A DNA stretch of 64,000 nt from Norana najaformis (GCA_964023275.1 OZ029919.1:5371950-5435949); one strand, 5' to 3'. Shown: positions 24,601-36,358, numbered from the stretch's first letter. Notes: generated from the letters alone by a model not told the origin. Translations and numbers: made by a program.

Positions 24601-27600
24601 CTGGATTCTTTATGAACCTATGGACACAGTAAAAACCTATCACCCAAGAAGAAGCTATGTTCAGGAATTTATCCATTCAGATCTTTGAGAATCCAGTTGT
24701 GGAGAAAATGCATCATACGAAACCCTAAGCTTATGCAGAGCTCAGCCAAGAAAAGGCTATCAAACAAGTCTAATCTAATCTAATCATCAGTCGATGGTCG
24801 CTTCACGTCAAAATCGCAATCCAAAATCATAATCCATTGGAGAAGCAGGGTCAAATTCCGATAGATAAAAGAATCCAAAAGCCAGGCTACGGTGGGTAAG
24901 CAAGCTGGAAGAGATGCATCTCCTTAGAAACGACACTCATCCCATGGAACTACTAACCTGTTTATCTCTTTCCTTTTGTGCAGCAACATACGCTCGAATG
25001 TCCCACTCTACAGAAACAAGTCATCACAGGCTTTCACCAGGGTGCTTTATCGTAGACATGGCTATGCGTGCAGGTGTACCTCATTAGATGGTCTAATATT
25101 TCTTATATATGTAACTTGACAAGGTAACACAGTGGAAAATAGGTTATATATGTGTACGTCGGACCTTCTGGATATTGACCAGATAGCGGCTTGGCTTTGG
25201 TGTGCCATTGGTTGATGCCTTGTACATTAGACATCAATGCATTAGAAGTTACTAATTATCAGTATTAAGGTAAGTTTATCCAGAGACTGAAAATGATATC
25301 TAGAAGCTCAGATTAATATCACTGCCTGCATTTATTTGCTAAAAAGGGTTCCCTAAACCCCTGAATTTTGGTAGAAACCACACCAAACACACCACCTGGA
25401 CGATTGTGGTGCCCGTAGCCCACACCTGCTGCCCAGTATTCATCTCGTCGTTTGCTATCTCTCATCTGAACCAAATCAAACAACATGAAGTTACTGTGAC
25501 ATCCAAGAAAAACCAGTTCAGTTTTTTAATACCAAATAATAGCTAAGTTCTCTTCAAAGTTTCTGATCTATCTAATTCAATCTAACTGAATCTAAGCTAA
25601 GGACCTTCCCTATTTGGTAAGAATGATAGACTGGTTAATAATATATCAAAATATATTCCGTAAACTGAATGACAGGTTAACATTATACTGAAAAAAAAAG
25701 ACGGAAGCCACAGCAAATCTTCAAGAAGCATATTAAACACGTACATGACATTTAAGACTCACATGGAAGTGGTCATTAGCTGCGTAACCAGCACAGGCAT
25801 TATTCATCTGTGACTGAAACAAAGCAACATTCCATTTGGACATTTAACGGTTCAGCATTTTGACAATGGAGAGGTTCTTAAAATTCACTCCAGAAACAGA
25901 TATGTAAAAAATTCTGATTTACCACCTATATGTACCATACTTTTATTTCAACAGGTCAATAAATTAAAAGAGAATAATTACACAGCATAATAATGATATA
26001 ACAACGAATTCCAAATGGAACTTTCAGACATACTACTGTAAGTCAGGACAATGTTACAGCACAATGGTCTAATTAGTAATCCAACAATTGCCTGTTCACA
26101 CAAGCGCAATGATGCTGGACAAGTCGCTTGTGAACACATTTCTTTGTTCCTCGAATTAAGATTTACTGACCTTGTGCATGTAATATGCGCAATAAACAAA
26201 ACAATGTTTATTCTTCTCAGATATTAAAAATCGAAGAAATTCCAAAATGAAACAATATAATCTGGCTATGTTATACTAATAATTTCAAGTCTCTCTCTCC
26301 TTCTAGCTGGAATTCATCGCTCCTGGGGAGGGGTCAGCCATTATACCAATAATTTTAAGTTAACCAGTTAAATACCTTAACACTCGATGCCGACTTTGAA
26401 TCCTGTGATTGATCCACGTCAATGCGATACTTGAAGTTTGCACGTGGGTTTACTTCACTAACCTATCATTCAAGAAACGGAAACCTCTCTTACAACTCAA
26501 ACAGAACATAATATCATTTGAACACAATTGCAAAGTAACCACTTTGATAATTTTGGGAAAATACAACAAAATATCTTTAGACTTGGCATCTCCAACATAG
26601 TCATTGGGAAAGCTACACAGCAATTCGACTTAAGTCAAGATATTGACCACTATCAGACTTCACCTAGAGAAATAATAATCGACTTATAAAAGAACAGTTT
26701 GGATTTCACTCGTACAGTTCTATCTTACCCAACATTTCGTGACTTTAATGAAAAATGTTGTGCACAACATCCAGCAAACATAAAATCCACTTTCTTGGCA
26801 GCTATTCTAGTTGCTCTTAGCTATAAAAGCTGCTTTAGACAGGATTTACTGCTACAGCTAGTACCTAAATTGGCCTGAATTGCATATTTGCCAAAGACGG
26901 TCGTATGGATCAAAATGAGCCATAGAAACCAACCAAGGCAAGCCTGAGAAGGTGATGTTCGATATCAACATATGACCCATGTAGGTAGCGTTTTGGGTCG
27001 TTTCGCTCGCTGTCCACCTCGAGACGTGCCCACTGTTGTAGGAATCGTTTCACTTCAGTCAGGACGCTCTTCATGTCTTTCGTGGGATTCCAGAAGGAAA
27101 GCTTCAGGATCTCCATGTTCGTCACTCGCTGCATCATAGAACCCTGAACGGATCCAAAAAGGCTTTCATTAAACATAATGCCCAACTTTTCTCAGCATTT
27201 AATTTGTAACTTCTAATGCACTGGTGTCTAATGCATAAGGCATCAGCTGATGGTGCACCAGTCAAGCCGCAATCAGGTCGATATCCAGAAAGTCAGACAA
27301 TACATATACACAGAGATTGCGGAAATGGCTATCAACTCATGTGACCTAGGTTTGAATACCGAGTATGGCATGTTGAATCAACGAATAACATTAGATTAAA
27401 CTTAAAATGTTTGTATCCTAAAAATGTTTTAAACTTATAATGATTGAATCCCAAGTATCACAAATAACATTGTTGAAATGTGTATCATGCTGGTGGCTGC
27501 ATCTTAAGATACAACTGCCTCCTTAATATCCAGCACATGTATTTTGAACACTTCAGAGGAGGTAGATGAGGAGTATTATGTATAGCACATATAGCACATT

Positions 27601-30600
27601 ATAGCACTAACAAACTCCATTCAGTTCGTTTCGTTTCAAGTTTGCCAATCATGTTGGGATAGCATTGTGGCATCACATCAGTAAATCAGCTGTTCTTCTC
27701 TCAGTCTGGGTTATGAATTCTACTGTCACCCAAAACTGACCAACTGCTATCAAGCCAACTACAAATGTGAATACTGAGGAATCAACTTTCCTAGAACTCC
27801 TAATAACGCTTACCTTACGTTACCTCACCTCACCTTCTCAAGGGCAGTACCAAGGTTAGAAGACCATTCTATTTAATTGTGATCTTGTGTTGCCAGGTGA
27901 AGAGCACCACAGAGAAGTACTTAAAATTTTCCAGATGATGATTGCAAACCATTTATGGATAATGAATAAGATACAACTTTATAATAAAACTGAGCATTTG
28001 ATGGTCGTAACATCCCACCTGAAGCCTTGGACGAATAACTTTAACCAGTGGTGGATAGAATGGATACAAATCTATTGCAAAGTCCTACAACGCACAAAAA
28101 TCACCACTAAAACAGAAATCCAACAGTTTAATCTAATCTAATCTAATCTGATGACTTCGGTAATATAAAAAATATTTAAAACTTTTTTTGTAAAATATAA
28201 AATAGTATAAAATAAAATATAAAATAATACAAAAGCTACATTAATATAAAAACTACTCACGAGTTGTAGCTCGATCCAGTTATAGCCAAACTTTTCCTGC
28301 ATAACTGCCAGATCTCGTTCCAAGTCACTGATAAACAAATTAAGTGCACAACTTCATTCAATTACATTAATATAACAATTAATTAATTGATCAATCCTTG
28401 GATTCTACTACCAGATGATCTAAACTGACTTTCTGCAATAAGATGAGCATTGCAGAAGTCAACATATTAGATTAGATATATAGATCAGACTGGCAATTTT
28501 TAACGTCCATTCTTGTTTTAAAATCCTGTTTCAAAATGCTGCTTTTTGTTAAATTATATCCAAACAGCAGACTGATGTTCAGTTACCTGTCTACATCAGT
28601 ACAAATATACAATAATCCAAGCATCTGCATACTATCTTCCAAGTACCTATCAGAAACAGACCTTCTTGGTGTCAGACAACTACCTATTTATCTGTCACTG
28701 AATGGATGAAAGCCATTCATTCGATGGTAGTTGAGAAATTCTTCTGAAGAGGGACAACATAACATGCTTGCTTAAAATTATGTTGTACTCAGATTATAGC
28801 AGTGCAACTCACTTATGATACTCACCTGCCTGGCAGAAAGGAGAACAACTTAACAGACCACTGATAGATGTTGTCATCTATTGGGTCGGCTGTAAATCCA
28901 GCCTCCTGAAAGAAAGCAGTTTGAGATACTTCAGAACAGTTCATATCTATCAGTCTCCAAGAGCCTTTTACTGCTCAGGGATCTTACAACAATAGAAATT
29001 CTAGCTTAATCGAATCTAATCTAATCTTATGACTTCTACAGCGCCACTACCATAATGCATAAGGTATCAATCAAATGTTGCTTTATGTGAAACTCAAGTA
29101 AAAAGGTAATGAGGTCCGAATAACATCTAGTGGATCAACTTACACTGTCACGTCTCAAAGACGTAAGTTATAAACTGTAGAAGCCAAACAAAGTGCAATT
29201 AGCAACTACAAATTAAAAATTCATTACTTTCACCTACAAAGGAATTAAACTAACATCTCCAACTTCACCGTTATTCACATTCATTTCACATACCTTGCCA
29301 CTCTCCAGAATTTTAAGCAGATCATTGGTTAAGATACCAGAGGCTGCTGAACTGGTAAAAATCTGTTTTGCCTGATCCTTTTCTTGTCCAGTGACTACAA
29401 ATTTCAACAGAACTAAATAGTTCTCAATTTTCTATAGTCCAGTCAATCCAAGTGCAGTTTCTCAGATAGACAGACAGAAACAGACTACTACAAGCAAGCA
29501 CACTGAAACAGGTTCCAGTAGTCTGCTTTTACTGTATGTATGTATGTATGTGTGTGTGTATGGATGCATATTTATATCGTGCTCTTCCGGGAACCTCACA
29601 AAGGTGACAGTAGACAGTGTTCTTACAAGTTTACATAAATTCTACATAAAAGCCAATACAGTGAAATTTAAGAAAACCAGTTGAAGATACCATTATATAA
29701 TTTTATACATGGAAAACATTTTCAAACACAAGTTACAAACAGTTTACAACAACAGCTGTTAACGCTATGCAATTTTAAACCTGAATTTTCAGACCTTGAA
29801 ATGCTGCCACATCAGATATCATCTGCCCTGCACGAGGCTTCTGGAGCTTCTCTCGTATTTCTTGTTCCTTTTCAGCCCAACGTTTCTACGGCAACAAAAG
29901 ACAGTTTTAAGGACTGTATATATATATATATATGTAAATATATGGACATTTATGTAGCACCTTTTAAAACATCTCAATATGGCCACCTGACAGACCTAAA
30001 GAGGTGCTGAACTATATGATATGCCAAAAATGTCAGACAATATAATTTTCAGAATAGGACTTAAAACTTTCAAGCGTATCCACATGAGTGAGCCCATGAT
30101 ACCCAGGCTGTAAAGGCCGTGAAACTAAAATGCCTAAATAATAAAAGTAATAATACTATAAAGTCAAACATACCACAAAAACAAGACACATACTGTTTCA
30201 CTGACTGCACTTACAATTATAAAATGACACATATTAAGCAAAATAAAAACAATGTCTCTGTTAGGGTATTTATGAGCCTCATAGCTAATCATCTCTATCA
30301 CTACCATCAACTCATCATCTTCCTCATAATCATTATACTGGTAACAACGTAGATGCTAATAAAAGTATGACTTAAGCTGAACTCAATAAGCAGCCACTTC
30401 TAAATGCCTGAAAAAGAAAAAAAAAACTGATCAAATAAGACCTGTCAAAAAATTTCCTCCAACTGAATTTTAATTGTATTCTTAAGCTTAGTGGAACATT
30501 TATATGACAACTCTCAGAACTGCAGAATAAAACAGCTGCTGGAATTCATACCTTTTTCCTGGCAACATCCAGCTCCGATTCAGTAGTGAAAAGATCGTCC

Positions 30601-33600
30601 TGGAACAGAGCAGGCATCTAAAAAGCAAAAACATATCAGCTCCACAGCAAAACATTTGTCTCAACAAGTCAGCAGATGAGCTCCAGCTGCTTAAAGTGGA
30701 TGCTGCCAGCAATAGGCCACTTTAACACACATACTGAAAGGTAAAAACGAAAGAGAAGTGTCCATGACCCAATAACGAATTGGATTACACTATAAGTGAC
30801 TCCAGCTGATGGGAACTGTAATCATTTTAATTAAACCAAGGCTGTGGGGTAATTAAAACTAATCATCTAGTTATTTAACTAGTTGGTGTATATGTATCCA
30901 TTAGGGACATTCATACAATGCCCTTAAAAGACCCACCGATAAGTGCAACTTAAAATAAAATAACTGGATCATTTGTATGCCTGTCTAATCACAACTTAAG
31001 CCGCAAATGTGTGAATCAGTTAGTTGTATGCCTGAGTATTCAGGACTTAAGCTGAAAATGTGTGCGAGTCAATTCTGCGCATGTCTTATCACCTCTGCTT
31101 CTTCTGTTTCTTCATCCTCATCCATGTTACACTCATCCTGCAAAAAATGAGGCACATTGCATCATCAACATGAATAGGCCTGGGTAAACTTCATCACCAA
31201 CGGGCCAACCCTGGAAAATGGGGATGGTCTTGTGGGCCAGGTGGGATTTGTACTGAGGTGTGGGGTTCTGCGCCAAAACCCATCAGGCATTTTAACCTGA
31301 AACGACGTCTTAGCCTACGAGCCAGAGTTTCCTCACACCTAATCATCATCAAAATTTCAAATACATTATACATTAAGTCATAAGACATAAAAATGGATGT
31401 GATTTACCAATTCCTGGTCAAAGCGGCATACCAAGTAAACACAAAACATAGCTTTTAACCTATATGCAAACAGGGCAGCACACAAAATTCTGCAAACCAA
31501 CTACCATGACTCGGAAGAATAATGTTAATAAAGTCATGTAATAACTGAACAATTGCATTAATTGTAATTGTACCGTATTGTATTTGATAACTTATATAGT
31601 GCTTCTTACAGAACAAACTACTCCGAGTCATAATTATAATTGTAATCGCAAATTTATATAGTGTCACTTCAACAGAACTCATCAGAGAAGCTTCTGACCT
31701 GGCAACACAAAACTATGATCAAAAGAATGGTTTTTAAGCACTTAGAGAAAGAGGCAGAGAAAGGAAAAGGACTAAATTACCAAGTTTCATTACATACTTC
31801 TCTGTTTCAAGCCAGAATCTAGCAACCGTGCACTGCTTACCTCTGAATTGCTAAAACTGATGACATGATCCCTTCTGTGCAGGGATGCAGCTCTGGCAAA
31901 AATAAAGACAACAATCACAGTCACTCAACAGTCACCACAGGATCAGAATCAATTTTCACACATATAAACATCATGCCAAAAAATCTGATAAAACTTCTGT
32001 ATCCAAACACCTAGAGCTGATTTAAATAATGAAATGTTCAAATTGTTAATAAGTGTAGCTACAAATGTTATAAATTGGTTGTAAACAAAACATCCAATAC
32101 TGTTTTCTTTTGGGTCAGTCCAACACCACACCTTCCCCAGCATGAAAGAATTAAGTATTTTATGACGCATTCCATTCAATTTCATTCACAATCTATCAAA
32201 TGAACTTAAAATTCCTGCTTACTTGTTTAATATCTGCGTTAAAGTGAATCTTTGTGGCGAGTCCAACAGAAACTGTAGAGAAAAAGAACATTTGTTTTAA
32301 ATAAAATTCCCCAGATTAAGGATTCATGCAAAAAAAAAGCCTTACAACGTAAGAGAAACTCAACTGAGGTGTATCTTTCGTTCCAAAGGATTTTCGAAAA
32401 TAAATGATGCCATAAACTTTGAAAGCTTTCCTGTTCTGTCAGCAACAAACATTATTATCGATAAAATGGAATACTCAGTATAATACCTGTGAATAATTTA
32501 AGATATGACTTATATGCCAGATCATCATTAACTCACAAGGCAACATAGCTTAGCATACCCTCCCAACTTAGGATTTACCCTTTAGACTCCAGATAATCAA
32601 TGACAAGTGGAAGGAAATTAAATGGGACAATAGGGAGGGCTATATATGCAGAGGGGATGAAAAACAATTCCTGTGGCAGTAATTTTCCACGGCTTCACTG
32701 TTTTACACACCCCAACACTAACGGCAAATAAATTTAACACCAATGTCAACTCCCAATCTGAGCTCTACTGCACAGGAAGAAAAATCCTCCACTGCCAGCA
32801 ATGTACAGTACGTGAATTCAGTGCTACCTCGTTTATGGCATTTGCCCAGAGTTTAATGGCAGGATCTGCTTCAGGTATGTAAAAATGCTCCGTATAATTT
32901 GGATAACCTACAACACAAGTCAAAATAGTTCATAACTGCAGATATGAAAATGTTATAAGAAAAACTGATAAGAAATAGTTCATAAGTGCAGATATAAAAA
33001 TGTTATGAAGAAAACTTATATGAAATAGTTTATAATTGAAGATATGAACAAAACAAAACTATCACTAAAGAATAGCATATTTAGATTCATCACCATACAT
33101 GTAACTCATACTCAATGTTTTTAGCTGTCCATCTCACTACGTCCCAAACAGCCGACCTGGGTTTGAAACCTGGTGCTAAACAGGTCATCATCACAGTCAA
33201 GATTCTATGCATAGGTTTCCAATGAAGTTGCTCTGGTCAGCAGAATGTAAAACTGGCAACAAGATAGCTTAGAATGCAACCAGCCTTTTAATTAATTAAT
33301 TATGTTAGATTCTTCAATAGTTCTTGGAGGTCACAGTGCAGAATCCATGTCCAAATAACTAAACACATAGCCTCAACAAGTACAGGCATCACACCTACAT
33401 AGGCTGTATGCATCATTTGAAACTCCATTTATATTATGATTCTTAAGTAATGGAATTTCAGCATTTCTTCAACTGATAAATAGAATCCAATATTGTTTGC
33501 AAAAAATATGGCAGCAAATATGGCATCAGAGTCTGAAGCAGGGGAGCATATCCAAGGCAGTAACTGATGCTAGTTTAAAAGTGCAGTATGATAGATTAAC

Positions 33601-35175
33601 AGTACAAAGGGTAAAAGAGGTAGGTTACCATTTGAGGAGAAATCACCCATAAATGTATAACGAGGAATGCGAACCAGCATAATGAGAATTTATAAAAAAG
33701 TTTGCAAAGGCTAAGAAAACTTATTTAGTCCTGTGCCATGAGAACGTAAGGCCACTATAGTGTCCAAATCCTCACTGACTGAAGTCCCAAAATACCTATC
33801 CCTAGACACCTACCCTCTGCGAGATCCTAAAAGGTGCTACATAAATAGCCAGGTACATACATACGTACTTACATAAAAATCCAAACAGCAATGCACTGTA
33901 ATGTATTCTAACATTTATATAGCTCCCTTCAGAAACAATCATCAGCAGCAAAGGATAATTGAACATCTGTTGCAGACTGAGTCATGAAAATACCTGAAGG
34001 ACACTGCAATTTGAATTTAAAGTTTCCTGCCAACATCATGCTCATCGATACTCCGATTTGCTCAATAGTGCTCTGAAAGAGAAAAATGAACATTGCAAAG
34101 ACATCAGCAGGCTCTTACAAAAAAAAGACCATTTTAAGTTCATTTATAAATATTCTGAAGACTTTCTAATGCCTTTACCACAAAACATAAGGCAACAATC
34201 ACTGGCGACTTTGAAGTACAAACCATAACCAATTACACAAAGTTGGTCAATACCCAAGGGGTAAGGAATCCAGAAGTCATGCTACTGTGAGTAAACAAGT
34301 CGTTTGAGATGACTTTTGATTTGGCTTGGAATCGCATCACCAAACTGTAAGAGCAAACAGAACTGGGCGGTGAGTTCCAAAAATCCTTGGACCATTCACC
34401 AGAAGAACAAAGGACAGCACTGTCCTGGAGTAAGTGTGCTAGTAAAAGTGTTACAGGCACCTTTATCACTGCTTAAAGCTGTTCTTTTTCCCTAGGTTGG
34501 GCTGTGATTAATTTTGAGTAGATATTTGACAGAGGTGCTACCAATAATAATCCAAGGACAGCCAATGCACCACTGGCGAGGACAAAACCATGCTGGTGAC
34601 TATATCCAACAGAATGATCATGTTTCAACTGTAAGAACACCCAATGCCACAAGATGACGACAGTTCCTGGAAATGGGAGGCTTATCTTTTGATTAAAATC
34701 TGAAAATGCTTGCTTCATCATAGCCAAGGGCAAAGTATTTGTACTAAAAACCAATAAATCCATTAATGAACGAGTCTCCAATGTGCCAGAAATGTATCAT
34801 CATATTCTGGTGGCGTCAAGGCCAAGGCCAGGGCAGATTTATAGCCCACAGTAAAAGCAAACTCACGGGCCATTCAAAATATACCCCGCACTGTACATCA
34901 AACACAGAAGTTCGTAGTTTAAAGAAGTAGGTATCTTGTAGATGATAAACTTCGTTGAAATGAAGCCATTATTTTGACTCTTGTATAAGCATCAAACGAA
35001 ATGGCGTTGAACAGTTAATGGGGCTCTGGCGAGGACCTGGTCGGAATTTTGGCCAGTACGAAAGTACCTGAAGAAGGAAGATCTTTTTGTCGTTTGCGGT
35101 GGTTTCCTGCCATGTCTCGAACTCAATAAGAAGCATTCGCATTCCTTCATCTTCTCCGCCACCACCGGTCGCCAT
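13011..35175 (-). CDS. Two-UBC protein: RWD-like + Cys-less UBC (UEV-like) + BIRC6-type E2, 32 exons
   Basis: Predicted ubiquitin-conjugating protein of about 936 residues, assembled from 32 exons with GT-AG junctions and matching phases throughout (2811 nt including stop). The start is ATG 35175 ([11 protein letters not shown]); the stop is TAA 13011-13013. Order: RWD-like region (about 1-120), acidic stretch (about 124-138), charged helical segment, a UBC fold without catalytic Cys (about 225-350), a linker that begins to resemble the BIRC6 C-terminal tail near residue 410, a Ser-rich insert (about 480-500), then a full UBC domain (about 690-870) with Cys near 784. By family knowledge the last domain should take ubiquitin as a thioester and pass it to substrates. 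There is no BIR domain and no giant BIRC6 N-terminus, so this is not BIRC6 itself. It may be the family loosely annotated as BIRC6-like or UBC-17-like in invertebrates; that name is a guess. Exon coordinates are in the four block entries. Confidence 0.88.
13640..13935 (-). mobile_element. Probable non-LTR 3' fragment with (TTTA)n tail
   Basis: Begins with TTTATTTATTTACTTTATTT, then a body whose minus strand looks like a decayed RT end ([15 protein letters not shown], read approximately). It lies between exons 31 and 32 of the two-UBC gene. The family is not the same as A, B or E. Confidence 0.4.
16533..16650 (-). mobile_element. Family D SINE, truncated
   Basis: Carries the body (CTAATGTCTAAGCATCAATC, TTGTGAGTGAAGGATTTGC, ACACAGTAACCATCTC) but loses the tRNA-like head. 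Located about 30 bases below exon 27 of the two-UBC gene. Confidence 0.6.
17915..18275 (-). mobile_element. Family B non-LTR 3' fragment with (TAATC)n tail, intron of the two-UBC gene
   Basis: Tail of TCTAATCTAATC repeats at 17920, then the family B body (GATGCTCAAGGCATCAGTCA, AAATCATAATCCATTGAAGA) and an older RT C-terminal end. Sense with the host gene. Confidence 0.6.
18650..19014 (+). mobile_element. Non-LTR retrotransposon 3' fragment (RT C-terminus) next to exon 25 of the two-UBC gene
   Basis: Plus-strand frame reads [47 protein letters not shown], then a 3' UTR ending in GGGGCGCTATATAAGTG and an (AAAT)n tail to about 19014. This is the RT C-terminus and 3' end of an L2/CR1-like element. 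It lies antisense to the host gene, and its 5' end falls about 40 bases from the acceptor of exon 25 (18616-18617). Confidence 0.78.
19228..19415 (+). mobile_element. tRNA-derived SINE, family D, complete head
   Basis: GTATGGTAACCAATTGATTA (A box) and ACAGGTTCAACCC (B box) about 35 bases apart, then the body TTGCTCAGCACCACTGACTG and TAGTGGCGCTTAATAAATGC at the 3' end. The best-preserved family D copy. Confidence 0.68.
19703..26462 (-). CDS. Two-UBC gene, exons 14-24: linker resembling the pre-UBC part of BIRC6
   Basis: Exons: 26462-26376, 25813-25763, 25465-25396, 25007-24958, 24357-24091, 23344-23297, 22973-22937, 22622-22534, 21861-21680, 21152-21121, 19770-19703. Landmarks shared with the stretch before the UBC domain in BIRC6: [13 protein letters not shown] then [17 protein letters not shown] (the YWAKGTGFG..WD block), and [22 protein letters not shown] (split here between two exons). 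A Ser-rich insert ([17 protein letters not shown]) interrupts it. Exon 22 is rich in Lys, Pro, Ser and Thr (IPKPPKKEG) and probably disordered. In BIRC6 this part packs beside the E2; here its role is unknown. The exon 23-24 intron holds an open, internally duplicated frame (20.5-20.8 kb) that I did not include. Confidence 0.78.
20692..20841. repeat. Perfect-frame 75-bp tandem duplication in an intron of the two-UBC gene
   Basis: Two 75-base units (20692-20766, 20767-20841), nearly identical, starting AAAAAATCATCAGTGCCGAG and ending CAGTCTCTTAATT. Both strands stay open across it (plus 20542-20847, minus 20801-20532). The minus frame reads [20 protein letters not shown]. No known family recognised. 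Confidence 0.8.
22128..22252 (-). mobile_element. tRNA-derived SINE, family D
   Basis: Reverse orientation. The head is clear on the minus strand (GGTAGCCGATTGAATAGAGT, ATATGGGTTCGAGCC). The body is shortened to the ACTTGCTCTAGGTCCCTAC block. Confidence 0.65.
23404..23590. repeat. Approximately 32-bp tandem repeat in an intron of the two-UBC gene
   Basis: Six copies of CACTCGGTAATTTGTTAATC plus AATCTCTCTCAC. It passes into a looser AGTCAGTAACTGA-like region up to about 23900. Lies between exons 18 and 19, about 60 bases from exon 19. Confidence 0.88.
24765..24925 (-). mobile_element. Family B non-LTR 3' end copy
   Basis: TCTAATCTAATCTAATCATC tail then AATCATAATCCATTGGAGAA and CAGGCTACGGTGGGTAAGC. 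It lies about 30 bases from exon 17 of the two-UBC gene. Similar shorter copies: 10650-10800, 17490-17560, 19015-19090, 28130-28170, 29005-29110, 50975-51050, 60455-60590. Confidence 0.6.
26934..29885 (-). CDS. Two-UBC gene, exons 8-13: UBC-fold domain lacking the active-site Cys
   Basis: Exons: 29885-29795, 29394-29294, 28905-28826, 28327-28261, 28084-28019, 27143-26934. They encode a UBC-type order of elements: [14 protein letters not shown] (strand 1), GYNWIELQL, then exon 12 with [17 protein letters not shown], which is the YP..PP turn every UBC fold has, then [20 protein letters not shown] followed by a helix. The W-NP and VL..V..FL pattern matches the region after the catalytic Cys of an E2, but Met or Asn sits where Cys should be and no Cys lies nearby. 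It most resembles UBE2Q in strand 1. I infer a UEV-like, non-catalytic ubiquitin-binding or E2-partnering domain. Exon 12 is short (22 codons) and easily missed, but its phase fits exactly. Confidence 0.83.
30552..35175 (-). CDS. Two-UBC gene, exons 1-7: RWD-like N-terminal region
   Basis: Exons: 35175-35068, 34072-33994, 32907-32828, 32272-32223, 31892-31841, 31137-31093, 30617-30552 (residues 1-160). Exon 1 carries the Gly-rich start and ends FLLQ before GTACTT. Exons 2-4 read [25 protein letters not shown], then [15 protein letters not shown], a layout resembling the N-terminal RWD-like region of UBE2Q-type proteins (YP turn between strands, then a helix). Exon 6 is 15 codons and strongly acidic ([10 protein letters not shown]). 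Exon 7 starts a charged region (SELDVARKK). The RWD assignment is inference from pattern. A structural search would be needed, because RWD folds diverge strongly in sequence. Confidence 0.72.
32918..33050. repeat. Approximately 55-bp tandem repeat, intron 2 of the two-UBC gene
   Basis: Two and a half copies of AAATAGTTCATAAGTGCAGA with TATAAAAATGTTATGAAGAA. It starts about 10 bases from the exon 3 acceptor. Confidence 0.7.
34240..34480 (-). mobile_element. Probable decayed non-LTR RT C-terminus in intron 1 of the two-UBC gene
   Basis: The minus-strand frame reads [20 protein letters not shown] and related pieces, echoing the WNSLP-S...S...FKS pattern at the end of CR1/L2 reverse transcriptases. 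Diverged; low support. Confidence 0.4.
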
Positions 35176-35399
35176 CTTGAATTAATGATTAGACTAACAA
35201 CTTAAGTGCAAACGGTCAAAATGCACCAGGCAAAGCAACAATTTTGCTGTCAAAACTGGGCCGCGGGTAAAACATTGTATTGGAGCACCTGGCGAACATT
35301 TTTTGGCGTAGGGAACTCCGCCATTGCAGTAATTGGGTAGTGCCAGTCCCTAGCCTGAATAAAGCAGGAAGGCGTCGTCAACAGCCTTTGTTATTGTAA

Positions 35400-35690
35400 T
35401 TGTAATTGTAGGCTAATTTGAGATGTATAAAGCGCCTCCTAGAGGATAAACTCAACATAGGTGCTCCCGACCCGAAAAAGTAAAATCACTGTTGAACAGT
35501 ACAGTCTTCAGGCGCCTGCGGAACACTGAAAGTCTGAAAGGGGAGAGAAAGGAGCTCAAGTCGCAATTCTCGAGGGAGACGATTCCAGCCTTTGGTGCCA
35601 TAAGATGTCGTTAAACATTGGAACTACTACTTTGGCATTGGGAGGAACAACTGAAGAAGTACATTGGCTTGATTAAACATCATTAACTGC
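35400..35690 (-). mobile_element. Family E non-LTR 3' end (TTACAA tail) upstream of the two-UBC gene
   Basis: The minus strand encodes an RT-like end (GWNRLPRELR, FQTFSVFRRRLKTVLFNSDF) followed by GGCGCTTTATACATCTC and an (ATTACA)n tail at 35396-35415. It begins about 220 bases upstream of the gene's start codon. Confidence 0.68.
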
Positions 35691-35956
35691 GTGGCACGCT
35701 TGGCGCCTTTTTCGGCCCTCCAGGCCTTCACATCGGTAAAGTGTCTTGCATCTGTTTCATTGAGATTTGCATCGATCTCCTCTGTATTTGACCCCTGCGT
35801 GACTTTAAAACCAACTCAATCATCATATTGTTACCTCGAGCGTTCACTCCAAGCTACAGCGGAGTGTCCTAAAGCTTACAAGTGGGATGGGCAATTAAGT
35901 GGGCAAGGCCGTATTTCTTGACGACCTTTGTAGTTTTCCGTGTTAAACCGAGAATC

Positions 35957-36045
35957 AAATCCCTGAAATATAGACACGATCCGTATGCGAACCCGCATAC
36001 ACACGCCAAGCCGAACGCTTTAACTTAACTGGTGCATCTAGCTAG
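35957..36045 (-). mobile_element. tRNA-derived SINE head
   Basis: Minus strand: CACCAGTTAAGTTAAAGCG, then GCGGGTTCGCATACGG. The spacing fits a tRNA-like head. No body family recognised. Confidence 0.5.
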
Positions 36046-36139
36046 GCCATTTAACACCAGAACGTCGATCGAACAACAGCTCCAAATCCATCTCAACCCA
36101 TGCACCTATAGGCCTAATCTTCGCCAACTCTTCGTCTTT

Positions 36140-36350
36140 CTCTAACCTATAGGTAAGTAAAGTATCCTGTATCCCACAAGTGAGACGTAGAGGAGGCGCT
36201 CATCTCCTTTTCTTGGCCTTTGAGCCTGTAATGGATGAATCCCAAGGTCCTGGACACGGGGCCAGTGCATCGCAGGACGTGCCGTTTACTTCCCAGGTTA
36301 CGCAATACTGCTTGGTGACAGAGGTACAGTGCCTCTGTCATCAAGTAATA
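36140..36350 (-). mobile_element. Family F repeat
   Basis: Shares its body with 40195-40580 in opposite orientation: GATGAATCCCAAGGTCCTGG, CCAGTGCATCGCAGGACGT, GCTTGGTGACAGAGG. It includes a tandem CAGAGGTACAGTGCCTCTGTC inverted motif at about 36320. Strand given to match the adjoining tRNA-like head. Confidence 0.55.
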
Positions 36351-36358
36351 TAATATAA

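Noticed and set aside
28138-28338. Reading the minus frame past exon 11 into the intron
   Set aside because: It turns into Phe/Tyr/Leu-rich intron translation after the GTGAGTAG donor at 28260.
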